A DNA stretch of 64,000 nt from Pelomonas saccharophila_A. GTDB taxonomy: Bacteria > Pseudomonadota > Gammaproteobacteria > Burkholderiales > Burkholderiaceae_C. The stretch is from positions 310,001 to 374,000 of the forward strand of contig NZ_JAVDXU010000002.1 in assembly GCF_031458095.1 (NCBI RefSeq), read 5' to 3'. The notes beneath the pieces are model-generated. The model did not search any database, had not been told where the DNA came from, and was given only the letters and a program-made list of their open reading frames with translations. Shown one piece after another: positions 9,194 through 16,908 of the stretch (its first letter is position 1; each line of letters starts with the position of its first letter). Made by a program: the position numbers and the translations under genes.

Positions 9194-10663
9194 ATGACCG
9201 CCCCGACGCTGAGCAATCCTGATCTGATCCCGACGACAGCTGCCCAGCGAACCTGGCGCTGGTATCACTTCGCCGCGCTGTGGGTCGGCATGGTCATGTG
9301 CATCCCGGCCTACACGCTGGCGGCCAGCTTGATCGAATCGGGCATGAGCTGGAGCCAGGCCGTCGGCACGGTCTTTCTGGGCAATCTCATCGTGCTGGTG
9401 CCCATGCTGCTGATCGGCCATGCCGGCGCCAAATACGGCATCCCGTATGCGGTGCTGGCGCGCGCGTCGTTTGGCACGCAAGGGGCAAGGCTCCCGGCGC
9501 TGCTGCGGGCACTCGTCGCCTGCGGCTGGTACGGCATCCAGACCTGGTTCGGCGGCCAGATGATCTACACGCTGGCGGGCGTGCTGATCGGTCATCCGCT
9601 GACGGGGGAGCCGCTGCCGGGCCTGGGCATCAACGCGGCCCAGCTCGGCTGCTTCCTGCTGTTCTGGGCCCTGCAGTTCTGGTTCGTCGTGCACGGCATC
9701 GAGGCCATCCGCAAGCTCGAGACCTACACGGCGCCGATCAAGATCGTCATCTGCTTTGTCTTGCTGTGGTGGGCCTGGGACAAGGCCGGTGGCTTCGGCC
9801 CCATCCTCGACCAGCCCTCGGCGTTTGTGGACGGCGGCAAGAAGGCCGGCCAGTTCTCGGCCGTGTTCTGGCCGTCCCTCACCGCCATGGTGGGCTTCTG
9901 GGCCACGCTGGCGCTCAACATCCCCGACTTCACGCGTTTTGCCAAGAGCCAGCGCGACCAGCTCCTCGGCCAGGCCATCGGCCTGCCGGCGCCGATGGGC
10001 CTGCTGGCGGCGCTGGCGGTGTTCGTCACCTCGGCCACCGTCGTCATCTACGGCAAGGCGCTGTGGGACCCGGTGGACCTGGCCAGCCGCATGACGGGCG
10101 CGGCCGTGCTGATCGCCCTCATCGTGCTGCTGATCGACACCGTCAGCGTCAACCTCGCCGCCAACCTGGTCGGCCCGGCCTACGATTTCTCGGCGCTGGC
10201 GCCGGGCAAGATCAGCTACAAGACCGGCGGCATGCTGACGGCCGGCATCGCCATCGTCATGATGCCGTGGAAGATCCTGGCCTCGACCGAGGGCTATATC
10301 TTCACCTGGCTGATCGGCTATTCGGCCCTGCTGGGCCCGGTGGCCGGCATCCTCATCGTCGACTACTACCTGCTGCGCAAGACCGAGCTGGCCGTCGATG
10401 AGCTTTATCGCGAAGGCGGACGCTACAGCTACCGCGGCGGCTGGAACATCGCCGCCGTCATCGCTTTCGTCGTCGGCGTCGCGCCCAACATCCCCGGCTT
10501 CCTGAACGCCGCCTTCCCGGCTGTTTTCCCTGAAGTGGGCGCAGCCTTCAAGGCCATCTACACCTATGCCTGGTTCGCCGGCCTGGCCCTCGCCGCCATC
10601 GTCTATGGCGTGATGATGGCCGGCAAGACCCAGGCCCAACCGCTCACGAGGAGCGCCATATGA
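9194..10663 (+). CDS. NCS1 family nucleobase:cation symporter
   Basis: A 489-residue polytopic transporter of the nucleobase-cation-symport-1 family, with about twelve hydrophobic segments. Family landmarks are an N-terminal cytosolic stretch leading to RTWRWYHFAALWVGM, the conserved SFGTQGARLPALLRALVACG and WYGIQTWFGG regions, and NIPDFTRFAKSQRDQ. Members import uracil, allantoin, hydantoin or cytosine with Na+ or H+. The location between the pyrimidine reductase and dihydropyrimidinase genes points to uracil, thymine or a hydantoin as substrate. A GGAAGC-type ribosome site precedes the ATG, and the stop overlaps hydA by ATGA. Confidence 0.92.
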   Translation: MTAPTLSNPDLIPTTAAQRTWRWYHFAALWVGMVMCIPAYTLAASLIESGMSWSQAVGTVFLGNLIVLVPMLLIGHAGAKYGIPYAVLARASFGTQGARLPALLRALVACGWYGIQTWFGGQMIYTLAGVLIGHPLTGEPLPGLGINAAQLGCFLLFWALQFWFVVHGIEAIRKLETYTAPIKIVICFVLLWWAWDKAGGFGPILDQPSAFVDGGKKAGQFSAVFWPSLTAMVGFWATLALNIPDFTRFAKSQRDQLLGQAIGLPAPMGLLAALAVFVTSATVVIYGKALWDPVDLASRMTGAAVLIALIVLLIDTVSVNLAANLVGPAYDFSALAPGKISYKTGGMLTAGIAIVMMPWKILASTEGYIFTWLIGYSALLGPVAGILIVDYYLLRKTELAVDELYREGGRYSYRGGWNIAAVIAFVVGVAPNIPGFLNAAFPAVFPEVGAAFKAIYTYAWFAGLALAAIVYGVMMAGKTQAQPLTRSAI

Positions 10664-12114
10664 GTTCCACCCCCCTGCTGATCCGCGGCGCCGTCGTCGT
10701 CAATGCCGACGCTGAAAGTCGCACCGACGTGCTCTGTGTCGACGGCCGCATTGCCGCCATCGGTGAACGCGCCGCGCGCGAGGCCCCGGCCGGCACGACG
10801 ACGCTGGATGGCACCGGCCAGTACCTCATCCCCGGCGGCATCGACCCGCACACCCATATGCAACTGCCCTTCATGGGCACGGTGACGCAGGATGACTTCT
10901 TCACCGGCACCGCCGCGGGCCTGGCCGGCGGCACGACGAGCATCATCGATTTCGTCATCCCCAACCCGCAGCAGCCGCTGATGGATGCCTACCAGCAATG
11001 GCGCGGCTGGGCCGAGAAGAGCGCGTCCGACTACGCCTTCCACGTCGCCGTGACCTGGTGGAGCGAGCAGGTGCACGCCGACATGGGCACCCTGGTGCGC
11101 GAGGAAGGCGTCAACAGCTTCAAGCACTTCATGGCCTACAAGAACGCCATCATGTGCGACGACGAGACGCTGGTGAACAGCTTCAAGCGTGCGCTCGAAC
11201 TCGGCGCCATGCCGACCGTGCACGCCGAGAACGGCGAGCTGGTCTATCTGCTGCAGGCCGAGGTCGCCAAGATGGGCATCACCGGCCCCGAAGGCCACCC
11301 GATGAGCCGCCCGCCCATGGTGGAAGGCGAAGCCGCCAACCGCGCCATCGCCATTGCCGACGTGCTGGGCGTGCCCATCTATATCGTGCACGTCAGCTGC
11401 ATCGAAAGCGCCGAGGCGATTGCCCGTGCGCGCGCCCGTGGCCAGCGGGTCTACGGCGAGGTGCTGGCCGGCCATCTGCTGATCGACGACAGCGTCTACC
11501 GCGATCCGTCGTTCGAGAAGGCCGCGGCCTATGTGATGAGCCCGCCCTTCCGGCCCAAGATCCACCAGGAATTCCTGTGGCGCGGCCTGCAGAGCGGCCA
11601 GCTGCACACGACGGCGACCGACCACTGCACTTTCTGCGCTTCGCAGAAGGCCGCGGGCATCGACAACTTCGCCAAGATCCCCAATGGCTGCGGCGGCGTC
11701 GAGGAGCGCATGGCGGTGCTGTGGGACGCCGGCGTCAACTCCGGCCGCCTCACGCCCAGCGAGTTCGTCGCCATCACCTCGGCCAATGCGGCCAAGCTCT
11801 TCAACATGTACCCGCGCAAGGGCGTCGTCGCCGAAGGCGCGGATGCCGACCTGGTGCTGTGGGACCCGGCCGGCATCAAGACGCTCTCCGCCAAGACGCA
11901 GTTCTCCAAGAACGACTTCAACATTTTCGAGGGCCGCACCGTGCGCGGCATCCCCAGCCACACGATCGCGCAAGGCCGCGTCGTGTTCGCGCGCGGCGAG
12001 CTGCGCGCCGAACAGGGCAAGGGCCGCTATCTGAAGCGTCCGCCCTTCGGCCCGCAATTCGACGCCGCCGCCAAGCGCGCCCACGACCTGGCGCCCACCG
12101 CCGTCGCGCGATGA
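10660..12114 (+). CDS. hydA: Dihydropyrimidinase / D-hydantoinase
   Basis: A 484-residue cyclic amidohydrolase that opens dihydrouracil and dihydrothymine to N-carbamoyl-beta-amino acids, the second step of the pathway; such enzymes often also open 5-substituted hydantoins. The binuclear metal site is visible: H64-x-H66 in GGIDPHTHMQLP and the expected carboxylated lysine K161 in SFKHFMAYK. Downstream histidines are in IYIVHVSC and in TVHAENGE, and an aspartate is in TATDHC. Full family length. It is coupled to the transporter upstream and to the VOC gene downstream, each by four-base overlaps. Confidence 0.95.
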   Translation: MSSTPLLIRGAVVVNADAESRTDVLCVDGRIAAIGERAAREAPAGTTTLDGTGQYLIPGGIDPHTHMQLPFMGTVTQDDFFTGTAAGLAGGTTSIIDFVIPNPQQPLMDAYQQWRGWAEKSASDYAFHVAVTWWSEQVHADMGTLVREEGVNSFKHFMAYKNAIMCDDETLVNSFKRALELGAMPTVHAENGELVYLLQAEVAKMGITGPEGHPMSRPPMVEGEAANRAIAIADVLGVPIYIVHVSCIESAEAIARARARGQRVYGEVLAGHLLIDDSVYRDPSFEKAAAYVMSPPFRPKIHQEFLWRGLQSGQLHTTATDHCTFCASQKAAGIDNFAKIPNGCGGVEERMAVLWDAGVNSGRLTPSEFVAITSANAAKLFNMYPRKGVVAEGADADLVLWDPAGIKTLSAKTQFSKNDFNIFEGRTVRGIPSHTIAQGRVVFARGELRAEQGKGRYLKRPPFGPQFDAAAKRAHDLAPTAVAR

Positions 12115-12476
12115 ACAAGCAGACCGTCGTCCCGCAGCTGCGCATGACCCAGGCCGAGCGCAGCCTGGCCTTCTATGTCGATCAGCTCGGGTTCACGGTC
12201 GACTGGCAGCACCAGTTCGAGCCCGGTTTCCCGCTCTTCGTGCAGCTCACGCGCGAGGGCCAGACCCTGTTCCTGAGCGGGCACGCCGGCGACTGCGCGC
12301 CCGGTGGCGCCGTCTACTTCTGGGTGCCGGATGCCGACGCGCTCTACGCCGCATTCACGGCCAAGGGCGTGAAGCCGCTCAAGCCCATCGAAGACATGCC
12401 CTGGGGCGTGCGCGAGTTCCTGCTCGTCGACCCCGACCACAACAAGCTGCGCTTCGGCACCGAACTGAATCCTTGA
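12111..12476 (+). CDS. VOC family protein embedded in the pyrimidine operon
   Basis: A 121-residue vicinal oxygen chelate protein with two repeats: SLAFYVDQLGFTVDWQHQFE, and GAVYFWVPDADALYAAFTAKG ending in FLLVDPDHNKLRFG. The terminal LVDPDHN segment carries the usual metal-ligand region of glyoxalase and bleomycin-resistance proteins. It starts inside the stop of hydA (ATGA) and ends 14 nt before the amidohydrolase gene, so it is expressed with the pathway. I know of no pathway step that requires a VOC enzyme. It may act on a side product, be an isomerase or racemase-like helper, or bind a ligand. Confidence 0.85.
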   Translation: MNKQTVVPQLRMTQAERSLAFYVDQLGFTVDWQHQFEPGFPLFVQLTREGQTLFLSGHAGDCAPGGAVYFWVPDADALYAAFTAKGVKPLKPIEDMPWGVREFLLVDPDHNKLRFGTELNP

Positions 12477-12490
12477 TTGAGGAGTCCACC

Positions 12491-13756
12491 ATGGACATGC
12501 CCACCACCAAGACTGACATCACGAAGCTGCGCGTCAACGGCCAGCGCCTCTGGGACTCGCTGATGGAGCTGGCCCAGATCGGCGCCACCGACAAGGGCGG
12601 CGTCTGCCGCCTGACGCTGACCGACCTCGACAAGCAGGGCCGCGACCTCGTCACGCGCTGGGCGCGCGAGGCCGGCATGACGGTCACCATCGACAGAATA
12701 GGCAACGGCTTCATGCGTCGCCCGGGCCGCAACAACAGCCTGCCGCCCATCATGACCGGCAGCCACATCGACACCCAGCCCACCGGCGGCAAGTTCGACG
12801 GCAACTACGGCGTGCTGGCCGGCATCGAGGTCGTGCGCACGCTGAACGACCACGGCATCGAGACCGAGGCGCCCATCGAGGTGGCCTTCTGGACCAATGA
12901 GGAAGGCTCGCGCTTCGTGCCGGTCATGATGGGCTCGGGCGTGTTCGCCAAGGCCTTCACGCTGGAGCATGCCTACGCGGCCACCGACACCGAAGGCAAG
13001 ACGGTGAAGGGCGAGTTGGAACGCATCGGCTACATCGGCAGCCAGGTGCCCGGCGACCATCCCATCGGCGCCTATTTCGAGACGCACATCGAGCAGGGCC
13101 CGGTGCTGGAGGACCACGACAAGACCATCGGCGTCGTCACCGGCGTGCTGGGCATCCGCTGGTACGACTGCGTCGTCACCGGCATGGAGGCCCATGCCGG
13201 CCCCACGCCCATGGCGCTGCGCAAGGACGCGCTGCAAGTCGCGACCAAGCTGATGCAGGAGGTCGTCGCCTGCGCCCATCGCCATCCGCCGCACGGCCGT
13301 GGCACCGTGGGCATGGTGCAGGTCCACCCCAACAGCCGCAACGTCATCCCCGGCCGCGTCAAGTTCAGCATCGACCTGCGCAACGCGACCGACGCGCTGT
13401 GCGAGGCCATGGATGCCGACATCCGCGCCGTGGCCGCCAAGCTCAGCGCCGACAGCGGCCTGCCCATCGAGATCACGCCCGTCAGCGCCTACCCGGCCCA
13501 GCCCTTCCACGCCGACTGCATCGCCGCCGTGCAGAAGGCCGCCGACGCGCTCGGCTACAGCAATATGCGCGCGGTCTCCGGCGCCGGCCACGACGCCGTC
13601 TACATGGCCCGCCTGGCCCCGGCCGGCATGATCTTCATCCCCTGCAAGGACGGCATCAGCCACAACGAGATCGAGGACGCCAAGCCCGAGCACATCGAGG
13701 CGGGGTGCAATGTGCTGCTTCAGGCCATGCTGAGCGTGGACCGAGCGAAGTCCTGA
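12491..13756 (+). CDS. Zn-dependent N-carbamoyl amidohydrolase (beta-ureidopropionase/hydantoinase-carbamoylase family)
   Basis: A 421-residue M20-type amidohydrolase expected to remove the carbamoyl group of N-carbamoyl-beta-alanine and N-carbamoyl-3-aminoisobutyrate, giving beta-amino acid, NH3 and CO2 (third pathway step). Metal and catalytic motifs are intact: H92 and D103 in GSHIDTQPTGGKFDG, E137-E138 in WTNEEGSRF, H199 in FETHIEQGP, and H367 in SGAGHDA. The related allantoate amidohydrolases and L-carbamoylases share these motifs, so the exact substrate comes from context. A GAGGAG ribosome site lies 5-12 nt before the ATG. The stop codon is the loop of a hairpin at 13745-13765. Confidence 0.92.
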   Translation: MDMPTTKTDITKLRVNGQRLWDSLMELAQIGATDKGGVCRLTLTDLDKQGRDLVTRWAREAGMTVTIDRIGNGFMRRPGRNNSLPPIMTGSHIDTQPTGGKFDGNYGVLAGIEVVRTLNDHGIETEAPIEVAFWTNEEGSRFVPVMMGSGVFAKAFTLEHAYAATDTEGKTVKGELERIGYIGSQVPGDHPIGAYFETHIEQGPVLEDHDKTIGVVTGVLGIRWYDCVVTGMEAHAGPTPMALRKDALQVATKLMQEVVACAHRHPPHGRGTVGMVQVHPNSRNVIPGRVKFSIDLRNATDALCEAMDADIRAVAAKLSADSGLPIEITPVSAYPAQPFHADCIAAVQKAADALGYSNMRAVSGAGHDAVYMARLAPAGMIFIPCKDGISHNEIEDAKPEHIEAGCNVLLQAMLSVDRAKS

Positions 13757-13804
13757 GGACTTCGCGACGCCTCCCGAAGGACTCGCCCTGTCACGCAGGG
13801 CGAG
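13745..13804. terminator. Tandem hairpins between convergent genes
   Basis: Two perfect 9-bp hairpins lie in 60 nt. GCGAAGTCC/GGACTTCGC (13745-13765) has the TGA stop of the + strand amidohydrolase gene as its loop. CTCGCCCTG/CAGGGCGAG (13782-13804) has the stop of the leftward membrane-protein gene in its loop. Neither is followed by a T run, so if they terminate transcription it is not by a classic intrinsic mechanism. They could also protect 3' ends or block convergent read-through. Confidence 0.55.
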
Positions 13805-14225
13805 GCATGGAAAGAGCCGGCTGAGGATCGCGCCGCACCGGCCAAGCCTGGGCAATCGCCCAGGCAGTTTCCGGCACGATGAAGAGCAACAACACCGGCG
13901 CGCCGGTCTGCATCCAGGCCCAGGCCATCCAGGTGCCGAACAGGATCCGCCCCGCCGCGTCGTAGCGGCCGAACTGCACCGTCGGCCCGCGTAGCCGGAG
14001 CACGGACCAGACCAGCACGATGCTGCCCATCAGCAGTGCGAACAGCGTCTGCACGGCATCGAAGGCCGGCAGGACCTGGCCGCCCAGGCCGAGATTGATC
14101 GCGCTCAACTGGGCACGGTTGAACTCGAAGGTCCAGGGCGTGGCGAAAGGCGCCGTGACGATCAGGTCATAGAGGGCGCTGAACCAGACGAGGCGGCGAA
14201 AGCATGGGGCGTTGAAGGAAGGCAT
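13791..14225 (-). CDS. Small polytopic membrane protein under a MerR-type promoter
   Basis: A 144-residue protein with about four hydrophobic segments (for example VLPAFDAVQTLFALLMGSIV and TWMAWAWMQTGAPVLLLFIV). I do not recognise the family. It is divergent from the MerR gene, and the palindrome at 14263 lies in a leftward promoter-like setting upstream of it, so it is the likely regulated target. The frame is open to 14276, but that extension would lie inside the operator; the ATG at 14225 begins a more natural membrane-protein N-terminus. Confidence 0.6.
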   Translation of the reverse strand: MPSFNAPCFRRLVWFSALYDLIVTAPFATPWTFEFNRAQLSAINLGLGGQVLPAFDAVQTLFALLMGSIVLVWSVLRLRGPTVQFGRYDAAGRILFGTWMAWAWMQTGAPVLLLFIVPETAWAIAQAWPVRRDPQPALSMPRPA

Positions 14226-14262
14226 GAAGGCTCGCGAAACAAGAAAGAGGCCGCCATGCTCG

Positions 14263-14287
14263 ACCCTGGAGCACACTCCAAGGTCAA
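14263..14287 (-). promoter_or_regulatory. MerR-family operator with adjacent -35 element
   Basis: On the minus strand TTGACC (14287-14282) forms a -35 element overlapping a nearly perfect palindrome. The half-sites are ACCTTGGAG and CTCCAGGGT with a 4-nt centre (14263-14284; one mismatch in nine pairs). MerR-family activators characteristically bind such palindromes between -35 and -10 elements spaced 19-20 bp apart. The -10 here is poor, as expected for activator-dependent promoters. Transcription would run toward the membrane-protein gene at 14225. The CTTGGAG half-site resembles that reported for NmlR/AdhR-type MerR proteins. Confidence 0.7.
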
Positions 14288-14305
14288 GCCCTTTTCCAGA
14301 CCACG

Positions 14306-14677
14306 ATGCAGATCGGCACCCTCTCCGCCCGCACCGGCCTGAGCCGCGACAGCCTGCGCTTCTACGAGAAGCGCGGCCTGCTTCAGGCGCGGCGCAGCGA
14401 CAACGGCTATCGCGACTACCCGGAGGCAGCCGTGCAATGGCTGGGCTATGTGCGCACGGCCCAGCAGTTGGGCTTCACGCTGGCCGAAATTGCTGCCGAC
14501 ATGCCGCTGCTGTCCCAGGGCGAGGAAGCCGGCCCGGCGCTGAGGGCCACGCTGGCGCGCAAGCTGGCCGACATCGACGAGCGCATCGCGGCCTTGCACA
14601 GCCTGCGTAACGAGTTGGCCAGCCGGCTGGCCGAAACACCCGAGACGGGCGCAAGCTGCCCCTTGCGGCAAACATGA
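14306..14677 (+). CDS. MerR family transcriptional regulator
   Basis: A 123-residue regulator. The N-terminal winged helix-turn-helix is canonical (IGTLSARTGLSRDSLRFYEKRGLL) and is followed by a dimerising coiled coil (TLARKLADIDERIAALHSLRNELASRLA). The C-terminal tail has only one cysteine (GASCPLRQT), so a two-cysteine metal site like CueR is not evident. A thiol-aldehyde or organic signal, as for NmlR-type members, is possible. Its own start is close to the operator, and it overlaps the downstream CPBP-like gene by ATGA. Confidence 0.88.
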   Translation: MQIGTLSARTGLSRDSLRFYEKRGLLQARRSDNGYRDYPEAAVQWLGYVRTAQQLGFTLAEIAADMPLLSQGEEAGPALRATLARKLADIDERIAALHSLRNELASRLAETPETGASCPLRQT

Positions 14678-15177
14678 ACTGGCCGGCATTGCTGGCTCGA
14701 CGTCCCTGGGCGGCCGCCCTCGGGCTCGGACTGTGCGTACCCATGCTCAGCATGCCGGCGAGCTTTGGCATGGCCAGCCTCGCGGCCGTCCTGCTGCCCG
14801 AAGGGTGGTTCGGCGAATCGGCGGCCAAGAGCATCGGCGAGCAGGGCCCTTGGAGGTTCCTGGTGTTCGGCGTGCTGTTCGGGCCAGCCTGGGAGACGCT
14901 GATCGGACAATGCGCCCCGGTCGAATTGCTGCGCCGTCTGCGCGCGCCACCGCTGGCCTGCGTCATCACCAGTGCCGGGGTCTTTGGCGCCGCCCACTGG
15001 ATGGGCGGCGGTCTGGGCCATGGGTTGTCCACCTTGGTCAGCGGCTCGGTGTTTGCGCTGGCCTATTGGCTGTGTCGCCCAGCAGGCTTCTGGTGTGCGT
15101 CGACCGCGGCCTACGTCGCGCACGCGGCGCACAACTGCCTGACCTGGTTTGTCCTCGGGCCGCTGCTGGGCGCCTGA
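14674..15177 (+). CDS. CPBP/CAAX-like intramembrane protein
   Basis: A 167-residue polytopic protein that resembles the CPBP intramembrane metalloprotease family. A glutamate motif lies in the third membrane region (FGPAWETLIGQ), an FxxxH motif follows (VFGAAHWMGGG), and an HxxxN-like motif closes (HAAHN). The first motif has a single E where active members usually have EE and lacks the downstream arginine, so activity is uncertain. The start overlaps the MerR gene by four bases, so regulator and membrane protein are co-translated. The stop is 3 nt from that of the convergent gene. Confidence 0.65.
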   Translation: MNWPALLARRPWAAALGLGLCVPMLSMPASFGMASLAAVLLPEGWFGESAAKSIGEQGPWRFLVFGVLFGPAWETLIGQCAPVELLRRLRAPPLACVITSAGVFGAAHWMGGGLGHGLSTLVSGSVFALAYWLCRPAGFWCASTAAYVAHAAHNCLTWFVLGPLLGA

Positions 15178-15180
15178 CCC

Positions 15181-15864
15181 TCAAGCCACCGCGCTGCGCA
15201 CCGCCTCGCGCACCAGGCCATCGAGCTTGCCGGTGATCTGCGTGAATTCGCCCGACACCACGGCGAACTCGCGCCCCGACTGACCCGCCCGCGCCGCCAC
15301 GACCTGGGCATTGAACGACACGATGCGGGCGTGCTTGGCGATGGTCTCGATGTCGCCCATCACCGCGGTCAGCTGCTTCTTGGCCGCGGCGGCCTGCTGG
15401 CGGGCGAGGTCTTCGTAGATCTGCGTCAGCTGGTTCAGCGGGCCCAGCAGCGGCGTGGCACTTTCCACCAATGCCTCCAGCAGTTCCGGGGCGCTGCGCG
15501 AGCTGGCGCCGACGGCGTCGAGCGTCTTCTGCGCCAGCTCGATGAAGGCGCAGATGCGCTCGTCCGCACGGTCGTCGCCGAAATAGGCCTGCTGCAACTC
15601 GCCACCCACGGCGCTGGGCGACAGCTCGCCCTCGAGCAGCGCCCGATGGGCATCGCGGAAGGTCGCCAGTGCGTCGCGGGCCGTGGCCATGGCGCCGTCC
15701 CGCCCCTGCGAAGCCAGTACGGCATAGAGGACGACGCGCTGCGAGGTGAAGCGGCGGCGGCCAGACAGGTTGATCAGCCGCCCGAAGGCCTCGCCCGCCG
15801 CCTGCCTGGGTGCGGCGGCGGTCCTCCTTGGTGCATCGTTGAAGGCACGCGCTTGGTGCGCCAT
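15181..15864 (-). CDS. Soluble methyl-accepting chemotaxis-like signalling protein
   Basis: A 227-residue cytoplasmic protein without membrane segments. Its C-terminal half contains a shortened version of the chemoreceptor signalling tip: IVSFNAQVVAARAGQSGREF then AVVSGEFTQITGKLDGLVRE. This compares with the NA..AARAG..G.GFAVVA.E consensus that contacts CheA and CheW. The N-terminal half is helical with no recognised sensor domain. The helical arms are much shorter than in standard chemoreceptors. The ATG at 15864 has GGGAG five bases upstream; a GTG at 15888 would add eight residues. Confidence 0.7.
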   Translation of the reverse strand: MAHQARAFNDAPRRTAAAPRQAAGEAFGRLINLSGRRRFTSQRVVLYAVLASQGRDGAMATARDALATFRDAHRALLEGELSPSAVGGELQQAYFGDDRADERICAFIELAQKTLDAVGASSRSAPELLEALVESATPLLGPLNQLTQIYEDLARQQAAAAKKQLTAVMGDIETIAKHARIVSFNAQVVAARAGQSGREFAVVSGEFTQITGKLDGLVREAVRSAVA

Positions 15865-16021
15865 AGGGACTCCCGTGATCTCTGTCACGACCGATGCCGC
15901 CCTCGGCAGCCCTGCCGGTCATGTCACCCTAGGGTTAGCACGGGGCGTGCCAACGGCGGTGCTGCGGGCCGCCATACTGCCGGCCTGACCACTCGCGCCG
16001 ACCTTGCTTCACCGAAGACAT

Positions 16022-16903
16022 ATGAAAACTTCGCCAACTTCCGCGGCGCGCCTGCTGGCCATCGTCGGCCTGGCCCTCGCGTGCATGACCCCGGCCCAGG
16101 CGCAACGACGCGAAACCCAGGCCAACGACACCGAGCTGTCGAAGCGGACCCGGAAACTGGGCGTGCTGGTGACGTCGGGCTATCGTGCCCACGTCGTCAA
16201 GCGCGGCACGCTGATGAACATCGGCAAGCTGGGGCAGTTCGTCACCCATGACGACGCCGGGATCGCCGAGGCCATCTTCCAGGCGACGCTGGCGCAGCTC
16301 AGCCAGGAAGAGCGATACGAGGTCAGCCGGGTCGCCATCGAGCCGGAGCCGGCGCGGGCCATCGCCGCCAAGGTGGTCGACAGCTGGGCCTATCCCAAGA
16401 GCTGGGGAAAACTGCTGGAGCCGTATTACGACGCTTGCCAGTGCGATGCCCTGCTGCTGGTGACCGACGGTTCGTCCGAGAACATGTTCAGCGAAACGGC
16501 ACCCAGCTACGGGCCAAGCTTTTCGTCCAAGGCGGCCGTTTCCAATTCCGGCGCGGCCGTCAAGTCGCATCTGCGGCTGGGCCTGGTCTTCATGCTGATC
16601 GACCCGGCCGCGAAGGAGGTTGTGCGGCGGGCCCAGCAGTCCGACGTGCCCGACTACAGCGAAGAGGTCCAGAAGTACTGGCCGCCCTCTGAAACCCCCA
16701 TCCCCGACGAATACTGGGCCCGGCTGGCAGCCTATGTCGGCACGCCAGCCAAGCTCTATCAGAAGGGCTTGTTCGAGGTCGGGCTGCGCCCGTCCTGTGC
16801 CCTGCCCTATTTCGCCAGGTCGAATGTGGCCCAGCAACGGGGTCAGGAGCCTCCGGTGACCTTGCCGGGCACTGACCCCGCCAAGTGCCAGCCGGAGCCC
16901 TGA
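16022..16903 (+). CDS. Hypothetical exported protein
   Basis: A 293-residue protein of unknown function. A signal peptide is clear (residues 1-25, ending PAQAQ), so the mature protein is periplasmic or exported. The mature part is rich in aromatic and charged residues, including SWAYPKSWGKLLEPYYDACQ and DEYWARLAAYVGTPAKLYQKG. It has cysteines near both thirds (C-Q-C and PSCALPYF) that might form disulfides. I recognise no domain. The gene stands alone between a leftward MCP-like gene and a convergent aminotransferase gene, so the context is uninformative. Confidence 0.65.
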   Translation: MKTSPTSAARLLAIVGLALACMTPAQAQRRETQANDTELSKRTRKLGVLVTSGYRAHVVKRGTLMNIGKLGQFVTHDDAGIAEAIFQATLAQLSQEERYEVSRVAIEPEPARAIAAKVVDSWAYPKSWGKLLEPYYDACQCDALLLVTDGSSENMFSETAPSYGPSFSSKAAVSNSGAAVKSHLRLGLVFMLIDPAAKEVVRRAQQSDVPDYSEEVQKYWPPSETPIPDEYWARLAAYVGTPAKLYQKGLFEVGLRPSCALPYFARSNVAQQRGQEPPVTLPGTDPAKCQPEP

Positions 16904-16908
16904 GCGCG

